From Marinimicrobium sp. C6131 (GTDB lineage: Bacteria > Pseudomonadota > Gammaproteobacteria > Pseudomonadales > Cellvibrionaceae), in assembly GCF_026153455.1 (NCBI RefSeq), contig NZ_CP110629.1, forward strand, positions 1,054,001 to 1,118,000: a stretch of 64,000 nucleotides of DNA, read 5' to 3'. The notes under the pieces were generated by a model, which had not been told where the DNA came from, did no database searches, and saw only the letters and a program-made list of their open reading frames with translations. The translations under genes were made by a program, and so were the position numbers. The first letter of the stretch is position 1; every line of letters begins with the position of its first letter. Shown here one piece after another: positions 33,910 through 44,100 of this stretch.

Positions 33910-35199
33910 ATGCCCACAGGAGGTGTTGTGAAGGTTGGGGTTTGTGGATGGGAGTTGTCCCATAATGCGGCGGGTCGGGCGGTTACGCTGCTCGATCTAT
34001 ATCGGCGGGTGCCAGGGTGCGAGGCATCGCTGATTGGCTGCATTTTTCCCCATTGGGGACGTGAGCTCTGGAGCCCGTTGCAGGGAATGGGGCTGGATCC
34101 CGACGTGGTGCTTGTGGAAGACCCCGCTCGCTTTCTGGCGCAAGCCGAGGCGCTGGTTAAGCGTCAGCGCTTTGATCTCGTACACCTGTCCAAACCCAAG
34201 TTGCCCAATATTATTATCGGCTTGTTGTATAAGCTGATCTGGCAGGCGCAGGTTATCGTTGATATCGATGATGAGGAGCTGGCGTTTGTGGGTGCCGATC
34301 ACCCGGTGACGGCCCCCTCTGAGCTGGAGGTTCCCGTCGATGACCTGACCGGCAAGGCGGCCACCCAGTTGGCGGTCGGGCTGTCCCGCTACTTTGACGG
34401 CATAACCGTCTCTAATCCCGCGCTGCAGCGGGTGTATGGCGGTGAGGTGATTCCCCATGCGCGCGACGAGGTCTCGTTCAGCCCTTCGCTGGCCCGTCGA
34501 CGGTTCAATCGGGCCCTGTTTGGCATACCGGACGACTGCAAAGTGGTGCTGTTCAGCGGTACACCCCGCAAGCACAAGGGGATTTTTGATATCGCCGAGT
34601 CGCTTGCCACCCTTGGCCGGGGGGATGTGCGGTTTGTCCTGGTGGGGGACTTTCCGTTTTCGGACGTCAAGGAGGAGCTGCTGCGCATTCGGGGAGTGAA
34701 CTTTCAGTTTGTCGCGGGTCAGTCCTACCGGGATACGGCGGATGTAGTGTCGATTGGCGATGTGGTGGTACTGCTGCAGGACGCGGAGTCCCGGGCGGCG
34801 GAGTTTCAGGTGCCTGCCAAGCTGACCGATGCACTGGCAATGGGGTTGACGGTGCTGGCTCAGGAGCTGCCCGCATTGAGTGATTTGGCGGCGGCGGGTG
34901 CTTTCCAGCCCGTTACCCGTCAGAGCCTGACCTCCGCACTCGCGACGGCGTTGGATGCGCCCATTGATCCGGTTCATTCAAGTGCCAGAAACCTCTTCCT
35001 GGAGCGGTTGTCCATGCAGAGTGTGGCGCCCCGCCTGGAACGCTATATCGTTGGGTGCGGTCGCAAACGCTCGACGACAAAACCCACTGATCTGGAGCCT
35101 TTTCGGAATCAGTTGCTGGAAACCGATAGCGCTGGCCGGAGCCGGGTTTCCAACGATTTTCTGCGGTTGGTGTCCGATACGCTTTCGACACTTGCCTGA
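33910..35199 (+). CDS. GT4-like glycosyltransferase
   Basis: The 429-residue GT-B protein has an N-terminal acceptor half (VKVGVCGWELSHNAAGRAVTL, FDLVHLSKPKLPN, VIVDIDDEEL). Its donor half includes KVVLFSGTPRKHKGIFDIAE, VRFVLVGDFPF, GDVVVLLQDAESRAAEFQVP and AKLTDALAMGLTVLAQELPA, in the position of the GT4 EX7E segment. It starts four bases after the preceding stop. Donor and acceptor are unknown. The start at 33910 has only a weak ribosome site; a GTG at 33928 (VKVGVC), preceded by AGGAGG, is a good alternative. Confidence 0.85.
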   Translation: MPTGGVVKVGVCGWELSHNAAGRAVTLLDLYRRVPGCEASLIGCIFPHWGRELWSPLQGMGLDPDVVLVEDPARFLAQAEALVKRQRFDLVHLSKPKLPNIIIGLLYKLIWQAQVIVDIDDEELAFVGADHPVTAPSELEVPVDDLTGKAATQLAVGLSRYFDGITVSNPALQRVYGGEVIPHARDEVSFSPSLARRRFNRALFGIPDDCKVVLFSGTPRKHKGIFDIAESLATLGRGDVRFVLVGDFPFSDVKEELLRIRGVNFQFVAGQSYRDTADVVSIGDVVVLLQDAESRAAEFQVPAKLTDALAMGLTVLAQELPALSDLAAAGAFQPVTRQSLTSALATALDAPIDPVHSSARNLFLERLSMQSVAPRLERYIVGCGRKRSTTKPTDLEPFRNQLLETDSAGRSRVSNDFLRLVSDTLSTLA

Positions 35200-35214
35200 C
35201 GCTTAATTTATTCA

Positions 35215-37242
35215 ATGAGTCACGCTATTTTGGCCAATTCGTCTTCACCCTCCGTGTCCGACTACTTCGATAACATTTATCTGGTGAACCTGGAGCATGA
35301 GACCGAGAATCGCTTCAAGGTGGCTCACCATCTGCGCGCCCATGGCATCCGGTTTGAGCTGTTTGCAGCGGTAAACGGTTACCAGGGGAGAGCGTATGCC
35401 AAGTGGCAGGAATACTCGGCCCGGCCCCTAGGGGCTTTGCGGCGTTTCCCGGAGTTCAACGAAAAGGAAAAAAGCCGGGGCAAGCACTTTATCGAGTCTG
35501 CCGGGGCGATCGGCTATATCCACACCTACATTGCCATTCTGAAAGACGCCAGGCGGCGTAATTTCAAACGCATTCTCATACTTGAGGATGATGTCATCCT
35601 CGCCAACGATTTCGGTGAGGCCTTCAAGCGCTTTCTGACGTCGGTGGGTGATGACTGGAAGGTGTTGCAATTGGGGGCCTCCCAGTACAAGTGGGGCGAT
35701 GTGGACCTGGATGCGGCCAAGGCCAACGGCTATTACTATCCGCGTAGCCTGGCAACCTGTGGTTCCTTTGCGATTGCCTTTGATCACAGTGTGTTTGAGG
35801 AGCTGATCGAGATCGAATCCAGCTTTGAGGCGCCCTTTGACCACATTACCCTGGGCGAGCTCTATGAGCGGCACTTTGGTAAGTGCTATGTGGCGTACCC
35901 GAACATCGTGATGCCGGATGTTGGCACCAGTACCATTCGCGGTGCCCGGAATCAGTTTGAGCACGGTAAACGCATGAAGTGGGATGTCACCAATTTCGAC
36001 TATCCCCTGAACAAGTTCAGCGTGGGGTTACTGGTGCGTCATCCCGCTCAGGCCAGAAGTCTGCTGGATGCAGTAAAACGCAATGAGCTACCGGTAACGC
36101 TTGCGGTATTGGGTGTTTCGCCCGATGGGGTGCGTCCCATTCATAACGCGGAGCTGACCACCGTTGAAGACTGGCAGGGCGCCCTCCCGGAAGACGCCTT
36201 GGGAGAGCTCCCGGCCTACGATTGCTATGCCTATACCGCGTCGACTGCCGATGTAGAGATAAGCGACATTATTCGGTTGGTGGAGTCCAGGCTTGCGTTG
36301 TCCCCGTCTGATGGTGGCACCCTGATTCCCTTCCAGCCCCGGGTTCGAGCGTTGGTGGCGGGGCGGGTGAGTACCATCATCCCGTCCTACAAGCGCCCGG
36401 AGAACCTGCTGCGAGCGTTGAGCTCTGTGGCTGGCCAAAGCTGGGCGGACAAGGAAGTGATCGTGGTGTCTGATAACGGCGAAGGTAGCCCGTACAACGA
36501 AGAAACCCGCGCGGTCGTTGAGAAGGTGCGACGCAAGTACCCTGATGTCACCATTCACTATGTCGAACACAGCGTCAATCGCAATGGGGCGGCGGCCCGG
36601 AACACCGGGTTGCAGTACGCCTCCGGGGAGTTTGTCACCTTTCTCGACGATGACGACGAATATTTGGGTGGCCGACTGGAAAAGTCCGTTCGGAAGCTGC
36701 AGGTTCTGCCCAAGGCCGTGGGAGCGGTCTATTGTGGGTTTCTGGGGTGGAACTCTCCGGCCAACAATGAGTCCCGGTACCCGAAAGGTAATGTGTCGGA
36801 ACACATTTTAACACTGGATTACAAAAAACATTATCTTCACACCAATACGGCGACCTACCGGCGCCTGTACCTTGATATGATTAATGGCTTTGACGAAAGC
36901 TACCCGCGTCATCAGGACCTGGAGTTCAACCTCCGATATATGGCGGTTTCCGGGTTTGAGACCGTACCCGAATGCCTGGTTCGCCTGAACCCTCAACCTT
37001 CGACGGTCAGCAACAAGGTGTACGGTACGCGCTTTCTGGCCATCAAGCAGAAGTTCCTGAACGAATTCGCCTGGCTGATTGACCGCTTTGAGGCGCCACT
37101 GAGAGACCGGATTTATCACACGCACTGGGATGAGGTGCATCGGTATGTAGCGGACCGCGATGAGGTGTTGGCGGCGCTGCGTGGCCAGGTCACCAATGGC
37201 GAGTTGCAATTATTTTTAAGACTGACAGGCGAGGGACAGTAG
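35215..37242 (+). CDS. Bidomain glycosyltransferase (GT25 plus GT2)
   Basis: In the 675-residue product, residues about 15-250 are a GT25/LPS-type domain (NIYLVNLEHETENRFKVAHH, GAIGYIHTYIAILKDA, RILILEDDVIL with the ED-D motif, FGKCYVAYPNIVMPDVGTST). Residues about 384-640 are a GT2 domain (VSTIIPSYKRPENLLRALSS, VTFLDDDDEYL as the DxD, FDESYPRHQDLEFNLRYM). Between them lies a mixed linker with an EDWQGALPEDALGELPAY segment. Two different folds in one chain suggest two consecutive sugar transfers. It is followed after five bases by the sulfotransferase-like gene. Confidence 0.88.
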   Translation: MSHAILANSSSPSVSDYFDNIYLVNLEHETENRFKVAHHLRAHGIRFELFAAVNGYQGRAYAKWQEYSARPLGALRRFPEFNEKEKSRGKHFIESAGAIGYIHTYIAILKDARRRNFKRILILEDDVILANDFGEAFKRFLTSVGDDWKVLQLGASQYKWGDVDLDAAKANGYYYPRSLATCGSFAIAFDHSVFEELIEIESSFEAPFDHITLGELYERHFGKCYVAYPNIVMPDVGTSTIRGARNQFEHGKRMKWDVTNFDYPLNKFSVGLLVRHPAQARSLLDAVKRNELPVTLAVLGVSPDGVRPIHNAELTTVEDWQGALPEDALGELPAYDCYAYTASTADVEISDIIRLVESRLALSPSDGGTLIPFQPRVRALVAGRVSTIIPSYKRPENLLRALSSVAGQSWADKEVIVVSDNGEGSPYNEETRAVVEKVRRKYPDVTIHYVEHSVNRNGAAARNTGLQYASGEFVTFLDDDDEYLGGRLEKSVRKLQVLPKAVGAVYCGFLGWNSPANNESRYPKGNVSEHILTLDYKKHYLHTNTATYRRLYLDMINGFDESYPRHQDLEFNLRYMAVSGFETVPECLVRLNPQPSTVSNKVYGTRFLAIKQKFLNEFAWLIDRFEAPLRDRIYHTHWDEVHRYVADRDEVLAALRGQVTNGELQLFLRLTGEGQ

Positions 37243-37247
37243 GTTTT

Positions 37248-38177
37248 ATGATCGTTAACGTAGGTGGATTTGGACACACCGGCAATACAGCACTGTTGGA
37301 CTTTCTGATCGATACGGGCCACTTTGCCCCCCTGGCCCGGGATTTTGGTGAGTCATCAATTATGCGGGGCAAATGGTGCCTGAACGGGATGTTCAAGAGC
37401 CTGAAGCAGGGGCAGTGTGATGTCCCGGTTTCGTGCTACACGGACGCCTTTTTGGGGGTCATTCGTGATGAACATGAGCCGTTCGGCCCACCGGATATCA
37501 ATGATTTCAAGCGGAATGCGCGGGTGTTGCACCTGTTGGGCGATGGGTATCGGACATTGGTCAAGCGGCTGGCCGATGACTTTGAACAGGCCCTGACCAG
37601 CCGATCCGGGGAAGCGGCATTTATCAGTCAGACGGTTGCACCGTTCTATCGCGAGCTGGAAGCGCTGGTCAAAAGCAAAACCCCCACGGGTGAGCCGGGG
37701 TACATGCTGACCCGAAATGACCCGGCGGGCTATGCCATCGCGCTGTTGGACAAGATAGAATTCGATTTTCACTTGTCCATCATTCGTAATCCGGTGGATG
37801 TGGCCTATGAGTGGTGCCAGTTTTACCATAAAACCGTTGATGAGCCGACGATCCGAAAGTTCGCAAACCAGTTCTGCAAGAAAATCGATCGGTTTACTCG
37901 TGAATTTGAGGCGCTGAAGCCTCGAAGCCGTGAACGGGTAGCCTTGATCGCGTTTGAGGATATTGTTTCTTCCGCGCCGGTTCGCGCCTCGCTGTGCGAG
38001 CGTCTGGCGATTCCGGTTCCCTCCCAGGCAGTGCGTTTCGATGCATCGAAGTCTGTCAAGAACGTTGGCGTAGGGCAGGGCATGAATGAAGACCTCAAGT
38101 CGTTTGTCACGAAAGTCTGCGGCAAGAAATACGATGAATTCTCGCGGCGTTATGAGTCGTTGCTTGTTTCGCCTTAG
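37248..38177 (+). CDS. Sulfotransferase-like P-loop protein
   Basis: The 309-residue protein has an N-terminal GGFGHTGNTALLDFLID (residues 6-22) that resembles the phosphosulfate loop, G-x-G-x-T/S-G-x-T. A central FHLSIIRNPVDVAYEWCQFY resembles the 3'-phosphate motif R-[DN]-P-x-D. The rest is helical. It is divergent from the other two sulfotransferases and could instead be a nucleotide-binding accessory protein. Its place in a cluster with two clearer sulfotransferases supports a sulfation role. Confidence 0.6.
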   Translation: MIVNVGGFGHTGNTALLDFLIDTGHFAPLARDFGESSIMRGKWCLNGMFKSLKQGQCDVPVSCYTDAFLGVIRDEHEPFGPPDINDFKRNARVLHLLGDGYRTLVKRLADDFEQALTSRSGEAAFISQTVAPFYRELEALVKSKTPTGEPGYMLTRNDPAGYAIALLDKIEFDFHLSIIRNPVDVAYEWCQFYHKTVDEPTIRKFANQFCKKIDRFTREFEALKPRSRERVALIAFEDIVSSAPVRASLCERLAIPVPSQAVRFDASKSVKNVGVGQGMNEDLKSFVTKVCGKKYDEFSRRYESLLVSP

Positions 38178-38200
38178 CACACAGATTGGATGGGTGAGTT

Positions 38201-39805
38201 ATGAAGGTTTTGGATTGCACATTACGGGATGGCGGTTATTACAATAGCTGGAATTTTACGGCCAGCCTGGCGAACGCTTACCTGAAAGCAATGGTGGCAG
38301 CCCGGGTGGATGTTGTTGAGCTGGGGCTACGCTCGTTCATCAACAAGGGCTTCAAGGGGCCCAATGCCTACACGACGGATGATTATCTGGAGTCTCTGGA
38401 GATTCCCGCCGGGCTGGATGTGGCGGTTATGGTAAATGCCGCGGAGCTGGTGGGCGAGGCGGGCCTTGAAGAGAAGCTGGGCCGGCTGTTTCCCAAAGCG
38501 GCGTCGGATTCCAAAGTGGATGTGGTGCGCATTGCCTGTCACGTTCATGAGTTCAAAGAGGCATTGCCGGCGAGCCAGTGGCTGAAAGACAAAGGCTTTA
38601 CCGTCGGGTTCAACCTGATGCAGGTGGCGGATCGCTCTCCGGACGAGATTTCGGAGTTGGCCAAGGAGGCCAGTCAATATCCGGTGGATGTCCTGTACTT
38701 TGCCGACAGCATGGGCAGTATGACGCCAACCGATACCCTGAATATTCTTGGCCACTTCAGAACGCACTGGAAGGGCCCCATGGGTGTCCATACCCACGAC
38801 AACAAAGGGTTGGCCCTGCAGAACACCATGACGGCCCTGGAGCAGGGCGTAGAGTGGCTGGACGCAACGGTCACCGGTATGGGACGTGGCCCGGGCAATG
38901 CCCGTACCGAGGAGTTGGTCATCGAGGCGGCGGATATTCGTAAGACGGAACTGAATCTGGTACCGCTGATGACGCTGATTCGTGAGTTCTTTCAGCCATT
39001 GAAAGCCCAGTGCGGCTGGGGTTCCAACCCGTATTACTACCTGTCCGGCAAGTACGGGATTCATCCGACCTACATTCAGGAAATGTTGGGAGACTCCCGC
39101 TATAGTGAAGAGGACGTACTGGCGACCATTGATCACCTGAAACAGGAAGGTGGCAAAAAGTTCAGCTTTAACACACTGGACGCCACGCGTAACTTCTATG
39201 TCGGTAAGCCGAGAGGGAACTGGAAACCGTCTGACCGGTTTGCGGATCGCGAGGTCCTGTTATTGGGTACCGGGCCCGGCGTGGCGGATCACCGGCAGGC
39301 GCTGGAGAGTTATATTGCCAGGCATAAGCCCGTCGTGGTCGCCATGAATACCCAGTCGGCGCTGGATCAATCATTGATTGATGTCCGTATTGCCTGCCAT
39401 CCCGTACGCCTGCTGGCGGACCGTGACCATTACTCGGAGCTGCCTCAGCCCCTCATTACGCCGGCATCCATGTTGCGTGATGACGTCAAGGCGGCCTTTG
39501 AGGGTAAGGAGCTTCTGGATTACGGACTGTCCGTCGAGGAAGATACTTTCCGGTTTGATGATTATGCCTGTGTGTTGCCGTCGTCGTTGGTGGTCTGTTA
39601 CGCACTGGCGGTGCTGACCGCCGGAAGTGCTCGCCGCATCCTGATGGCCGGGTTTGACGGCTATTCGGCCGATGATCCCCGTAACGCGGAAATGAACACC
39701 ATCCTCAGTCTGTATCAGGATCATGACCAGTCACGGGAGATCCTGTCGATTACGGATACTCGCTACGAGATGCCCGCTAAAAGTGTTTACGGGATGATGG
39801 GGTAG
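38201..39805 (+). CDS. DRE-TIM aldolase fused to Rossmann-like C-terminal domain
   Basis: In this 534-residue protein, residues 1-300 are an HMG-CoA lyase/oxovalerate aldolase-type TIM barrel (VLDCTLRDGGYYNSW at 3-17; metal-binding HxH in GVHTHDNKG, His197 and His199; GMGRGPGNARTEELV). Such enzymes cleave or form C-C bonds with pyruvate or acyl-CoA. From about 350, VLLLGTGPGVADHRQALESY starts a domain that resembles DUF115/Maf-like proteins (VVVAMNTQSAL, ILMAGFDGYS). CMP-sugar synthetase and HAD phosphatase genes follow directly, so a pyruvate-derived acidic sugar is a plausible product. That is inference; no NeuB-like synthase is present. Confidence 0.8.
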   Translation: MKVLDCTLRDGGYYNSWNFTASLANAYLKAMVAARVDVVELGLRSFINKGFKGPNAYTTDDYLESLEIPAGLDVAVMVNAAELVGEAGLEEKLGRLFPKAASDSKVDVVRIACHVHEFKEALPASQWLKDKGFTVGFNLMQVADRSPDEISELAKEASQYPVDVLYFADSMGSMTPTDTLNILGHFRTHWKGPMGVHTHDNKGLALQNTMTALEQGVEWLDATVTGMGRGPGNARTEELVIEAADIRKTELNLVPLMTLIREFFQPLKAQCGWGSNPYYYLSGKYGIHPTYIQEMLGDSRYSEEDVLATIDHLKQEGGKKFSFNTLDATRNFYVGKPRGNWKPSDRFADREVLLLGTGPGVADHRQALESYIARHKPVVVAMNTQSALDQSLIDVRIACHPVRLLADRDHYSELPQPLITPASMLRDDVKAAFEGKELLDYGLSVEEDTFRFDDYACVLPSSLVVCYALAVLTAGSARRILMAGFDGYSADDPRNAEMNTILSLYQDHDQSREILSITDTRYEMPAKSVYGMMG

Positions 39806-39809
39806 AGCC

Positions 39810-40496
39810 ATGGGGATGAACGTATTTTTGCCCTGCCGTCAAGGCAGTGAGCGGGTGCCGAGGAAAAACATCAAGCCGTTTGCGGATTATCCGAACGGCC
39901 TGTTGCAACTGAAGCTGGAGCAACTGAGCGATGCAACCCGGGTGGACCGGATTTACCTTTCCACCAACGATAATGACATTATCGCTTACGCGGAATCTCT
40001 GGATAACCCGAAGCTGGTGGTGCACCGTCGTGACGACGCGCTCTGTACCAGTGCCACCAGTACGGATGAACTGATGGCCCACGTGGTGGACCTGATCCCG
40101 GGTGGCGATGTGTTGTGGACGCATGTTACCTCGCCGTTTGTCGGCTCCGACACCTATGATCAGATCATTCAGGCGTATTACGACGGGCTGGAGCAGGGCT
40201 ACGACTCATTGATGACAACGACCCTGATCCGTTCCTTCCTGTGGAATGATGACGGTCCGATCAACTATGACCGAGCCGTTGAGAAGTGGCCCCGTACCCA
40301 AACCCTTCCCGCCGTTCATGAAGTCAACAGTGCGGCCTTTGTGAGCAGCCACGATAACTATCAGCGTTTTCAGGACCGGATTGGCCAGAACCCGGTTCTG
40401 TTTCCGTTAGGTCATATTGTGGCCCATGATATCGACTGGGACGATGACTTCATTCTGGCGGAGTCAATTGTGAAAGCGGGACTGGTCAACGTATGA
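39810..40496 (+). CDS. CMP-N-acylneuraminate-type cytidylyltransferase
   Basis: The 228-residue protein has an N-terminal VFLPCRQGSERVPRKNIKPF that matches the CTP-binding loop of NeuA/KdsB-like enzymes (R-x-G-S-x-x-x-x-x-K-N). It also has YLSTNDNDIIAYAES, LVVHRRDDALCTSATSTDEL and DVLWTHVTSPFVGSDTYDQII, and ends DIDWDDDFILAESI. It would activate a nonulosonate-like or Kdo-like acid with CMP. It starts five bases after the aldolase stop and overlaps the HAD gene by four. Confidence 0.88.
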   Translation: MGMNVFLPCRQGSERVPRKNIKPFADYPNGLLQLKLEQLSDATRVDRIYLSTNDNDIIAYAESLDNPKLVVHRRDDALCTSATSTDELMAHVVDLIPGGDVLWTHVTSPFVGSDTYDQIIQAYYDGLEQGYDSLMTTTLIRSFLWNDDGPINYDRAVEKWPRTQTLPAVHEVNSAAFVSSHDNYQRFQDRIGQNPVLFPLGHIVAHDIDWDDDFILAESIVKAGLVNV

Positions 40497-41140
40497 TGGA
40501 TCAGTACCGAACAATCGTGTTTGATTGCGACGGGGTCATTCTGGACTCCAACAAGGTAAAAACGGAGGCGTTTTATCAGGCCGCCTTGCCTTACGGGGAA
40601 GAAGCGGCGAGGGCGTTGGTGCAATACCATGTGAGTAACGGTGGTATATCCCGTTACGTCAAATTTGAAGCCTTTCTCTCGGAGTTGGTGCCTGCGGGAA
40701 CTCCAGGCCCTGGGCTGGATGAACTCCTCGAACGCTATGCCAGCTCGGTAAAACAGGGACTGCTGGAGTGTCGAGTCACCGAAGGACTTGATGAGCTGAG
40801 GGCGGCAACGCCCAAGGCGTCCTGGCTGGTGGCTTCGGGTGGAGACCAGAACGAGCTCAGGAGTGTTTTTGCGCAGCGAGAACTCGCCTCGTTATTTGAT
40901 GGCGGGATTTTCGGAAGTCCGGATGACAAGAAAGTGATTCTGCAGCGTGAGTTGGCGGCTTTGCCCGATGACGAACCTGCTCTGTTTATTGGTGACAGCC
41001 GCTATGATCATGAAGTGGCTCAGGCATTTGGTCTGGACTTCGTGTTTGTCAGGCAGTGGACGGAGTTCAGCGGGTGGGAGGCCTATTGCCGAAGCCATGG
41101 CATTCCGGTGGTGGATGCACCGAGGGACCTGCTGAGCTGA
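40493..41140 (+). CDS. HAD-family phosphatase
   Basis: The 215-residue phosphatase has the nucleophile motif VFDCDGVILDS (Asp11, Asp13), a cap domain, SWLVASGG (motif II Ser), KKVILQRELAAL (motif III Lys) and FIGDSRYDHEVAQAFG (motif IV Asp pair). In this context it probably removes a phosphate from a keto-acid sugar before CMP activation, as NanP/KdsC-type phosphatases do. ATGATG at the start overlaps the previous stop, and its own TGA overlaps the next ATG. Confidence 0.88.
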   Translation: MMDQYRTIVFDCDGVILDSNKVKTEAFYQAALPYGEEAARALVQYHVSNGGISRYVKFEAFLSELVPAGTPGPGLDELLERYASSVKQGLLECRVTEGLDELRAATPKASWLVASGGDQNELRSVFAQRELASLFDGGIFGSPDDKKVILQRELAALPDDEPALFIGDSRYDHEVAQAFGLDFVFVRQWTEFSGWEAYCRSHGIPVVDAPRDLLS

Positions 41141-44100
41141 TGATGGACGAGCGCCGAGCCGCGAAGGAGATCGCTGCATCCGGGTGGTTTGATGAAACCT
41201 GGTACCGCGAAGTATACGGTGCTGATGACGCATCGAACCTGGATCCGGTAACCCATTACCTCCGCTACGGGGCAGACTGTGAAAGGGACCCGAGCCCCTG
41301 GTTTTCCACGTCTGCTTATCGGGATCAGGTCGGGCGGTCTGTTTTGGCGGGTATCAATCCGCTCTGGCATTACATGCAGTTTGGGCGGCTGCAAGGGCGA
41401 AGAATTTCGCCTTCGACACTGGCGAATGATAGGAAGGTGACCGCCCGTCACGCGTTGGAGTTCAGCGCGAAAGCACTGGAAAGCAAGCTCTGGGGTGGCT
41501 TTTCAGAGGCCGCGTTGTCGGCCTTGCAGGCCAAGGTGTGTATGCCGGCGGTAGACGATGCTGAGCGAGCATCGGCTTGCTGGGCGCTGGCCCGTTGGTT
41601 CTCTGCCCGGGGCGACTCTCTCAGGGCGGTGCGCTATCTCGAGCAGCGGGCCGTTATTGACGCTGATGGCTTTTCTATTGGCGCTGAAGGCTCTTCTTCT
41701 CGCGACCAGCTCATTCTGCTGGTAAACAGCCTGGCGTTGGCCGGTAATGGCGAACGGGCCTGGGCTCTGTCAGGCAACGCGAGGCGGCGTTTCAGGGGAG
41801 CGGTGGATGTTCAACTGATCAGCGCCAATGCGCTCTGGGCTCTGGATGACCTTCAGTATGAGAGCGAGCGCCTGTCGACCATTAACAGCGTATTCCAGTC
41901 AATTGGTGCGTGTGCAGTAGAAAAAGCCGATGCCAGTCAGCCGTTGGCACTGGATAATTTGCGCTGTGAGCCTGCACCTGAGGTGGATGCCTCAGGCGAG
42001 CTTATTACCATCATCATGCCGGTATTCAACGCGGGCGACTCGGTGGCCTTTGCGATCGAGAGTATTCTGGCTCAGAGCTGGTCCCATTTTGAGCTGTTGG
42101 TGGTGGACGACTGCAGTGAGGATGACACCGTTGCCGTTGTTTCCCGCTATTGTGAACGGGACCAGCGGGTTCGACTGATCCGGAATCCCCGGAACGCCGG
42201 AGCCTACTATTGCCGTAATCTTGCGCTTGCGGAAGCCAAAGGTCGGTTGATTACGGTGCACGACAGCGATGACTGGTCCCATGCCGAGAAGCTGGAGCGC
42301 CAGGTGGCCGCGTTGCGGAGTTCGCCCTCTGCGGTGGCGTCACTGACCGATTGGGTTCGGGCCCGGGAAGACCTGTTTTTTACCGGTACCTACCGGTTCG
42401 GCGGCACGCTGGTTTCTGAAAACCTGTCGTCACTGATGTTTCGCCGCTCAATTCTGGATGAGTTGGGCAGTTGGGATCTTGTCCGCGCCGGGGCGGATAC
42501 CGAGTTTTTGCGGCGGATAAAAGCCCGATATGGCAAATCCTCTGTGGTGAAAGTGAACCCTGGCACTCCGTTATCATTCTCGTTGGATCAGCCCAGGTCG
42601 CTTACACGTACCTCATTGACCCACACGCGAACCCAGTTTTACGGCCCGAGACGAGAGTACCGGGAGAGCGCCGCTGCATGGCATCGAATGGCCGCACCAG
42701 ATCAGCTGTTTGTCTCGCCGGAAGCCAGTACACGACCGTTTCCCGCTCCGGATGTCATGCAGGTAACGCCAGGACATCCGCGCCGCTATGACCTGGTGGT
42801 GGTCGCTGATTTCAATATGAGCGGCGGAGCCTATGGTTCCACAATGCAGTACGTTGAAGCCGCATTGGCCTTGGGGCTGAGCGTGGCGCTTTGTCAGTGG
42901 CGGCGCTTTGACCTGGATACAACCGCTCCCTTCAATGAGGGGCTACGCCGCCGGGGCTTGAGTGGGGAGTTTGATGTTCTTGCTCCGGGTGATGAGGCCA
43001 CGGCTGAGACCGTGCTGATTGGCTATCCGGTCATTCTGAACCAAAAGCCGGATCTGCTTCCGGTGCTGCGGACGGAACGGCTGCTGATCCTCGTCAACCA
43101 GATGGCATCCCGACTGTACTCGGGAGGGGACGCTCAATACGATCCGGTCGAAGTCACGGACGACATTCATCGCTGGTTTGGTGTTTACCCCACGTGGGTT
43201 CCCATATCGGGTCTCGTTCATCGCCTGATGATTCAGGATGGGCGTTACCCAAGGATCCATGATGACATTTGGACCCCGTTGCAGCCCGTCAATCTGGACT
43301 CTGCGGAGCATGTGCGTTGGCGCGGCGGCGAACGGGCAGTTCCGGTTATTGGTCGGCACTCCCGGGATCATTACACCAAGTGGCCCCAAAGTGCGGAGCG
43401 AATCAGTCAGGCCTACTGCGCCGGTCAGGCCTGCGAGGTGCGTTTGCTGGGCGGTGCCGATTGTGCACTGAGTATACTGGGGGAGAAACCCCGTAACTGG
43501 GTGTTGCACCCTTTCACGGATGATACCGCTAGCTTCCTGAAGGACCTCGACTTCTATGTTCATTATCCCTACGAAGATTATATCGAGGAGTTTGGCCGAG
43601 CGGTTCTGGAGGCGATGAGTTACGGAATACCGGTAATATTACCGCCGGTTTTCCGGGATACCTTCGGCCCGGCGGCGACTTACGCGGAGCCGGACGAGGT
43701 TTGGCAGCGTGTTACTGAGCTATGGCAAAGTGAACAGGCTTACCTGGAGGCGGGCCGTAGATCCTACGAGTTTGTCCGCCGGAACGCAGGCTATGATCAG
43801 CTCGCCAATCGATTGAACCGGGAAATGACCACGATGAGTACGCAAGAGCAAACCGAATTTGAACTTCGCCGAAAGGTGGAATCAATACAAGTGCGACTTG
43901 AGCAAGCCGAACGTGAGTTGTCACAAAAACACCGGGAAGTGGCCTCCTTGACACGCCTTTTGGAAAATCGTGATCGGGTCCCCGAACGCTCCTTTCCGGT
44001 TCGCCCCTGGTATGAGCGATTCTGGCGGACCGCCAGTAAAAAGCTGCCTGGTCGGGCCCTCAGGGCCATTGCCAACTCCTCATGGTTTGACGCTCAGTGG

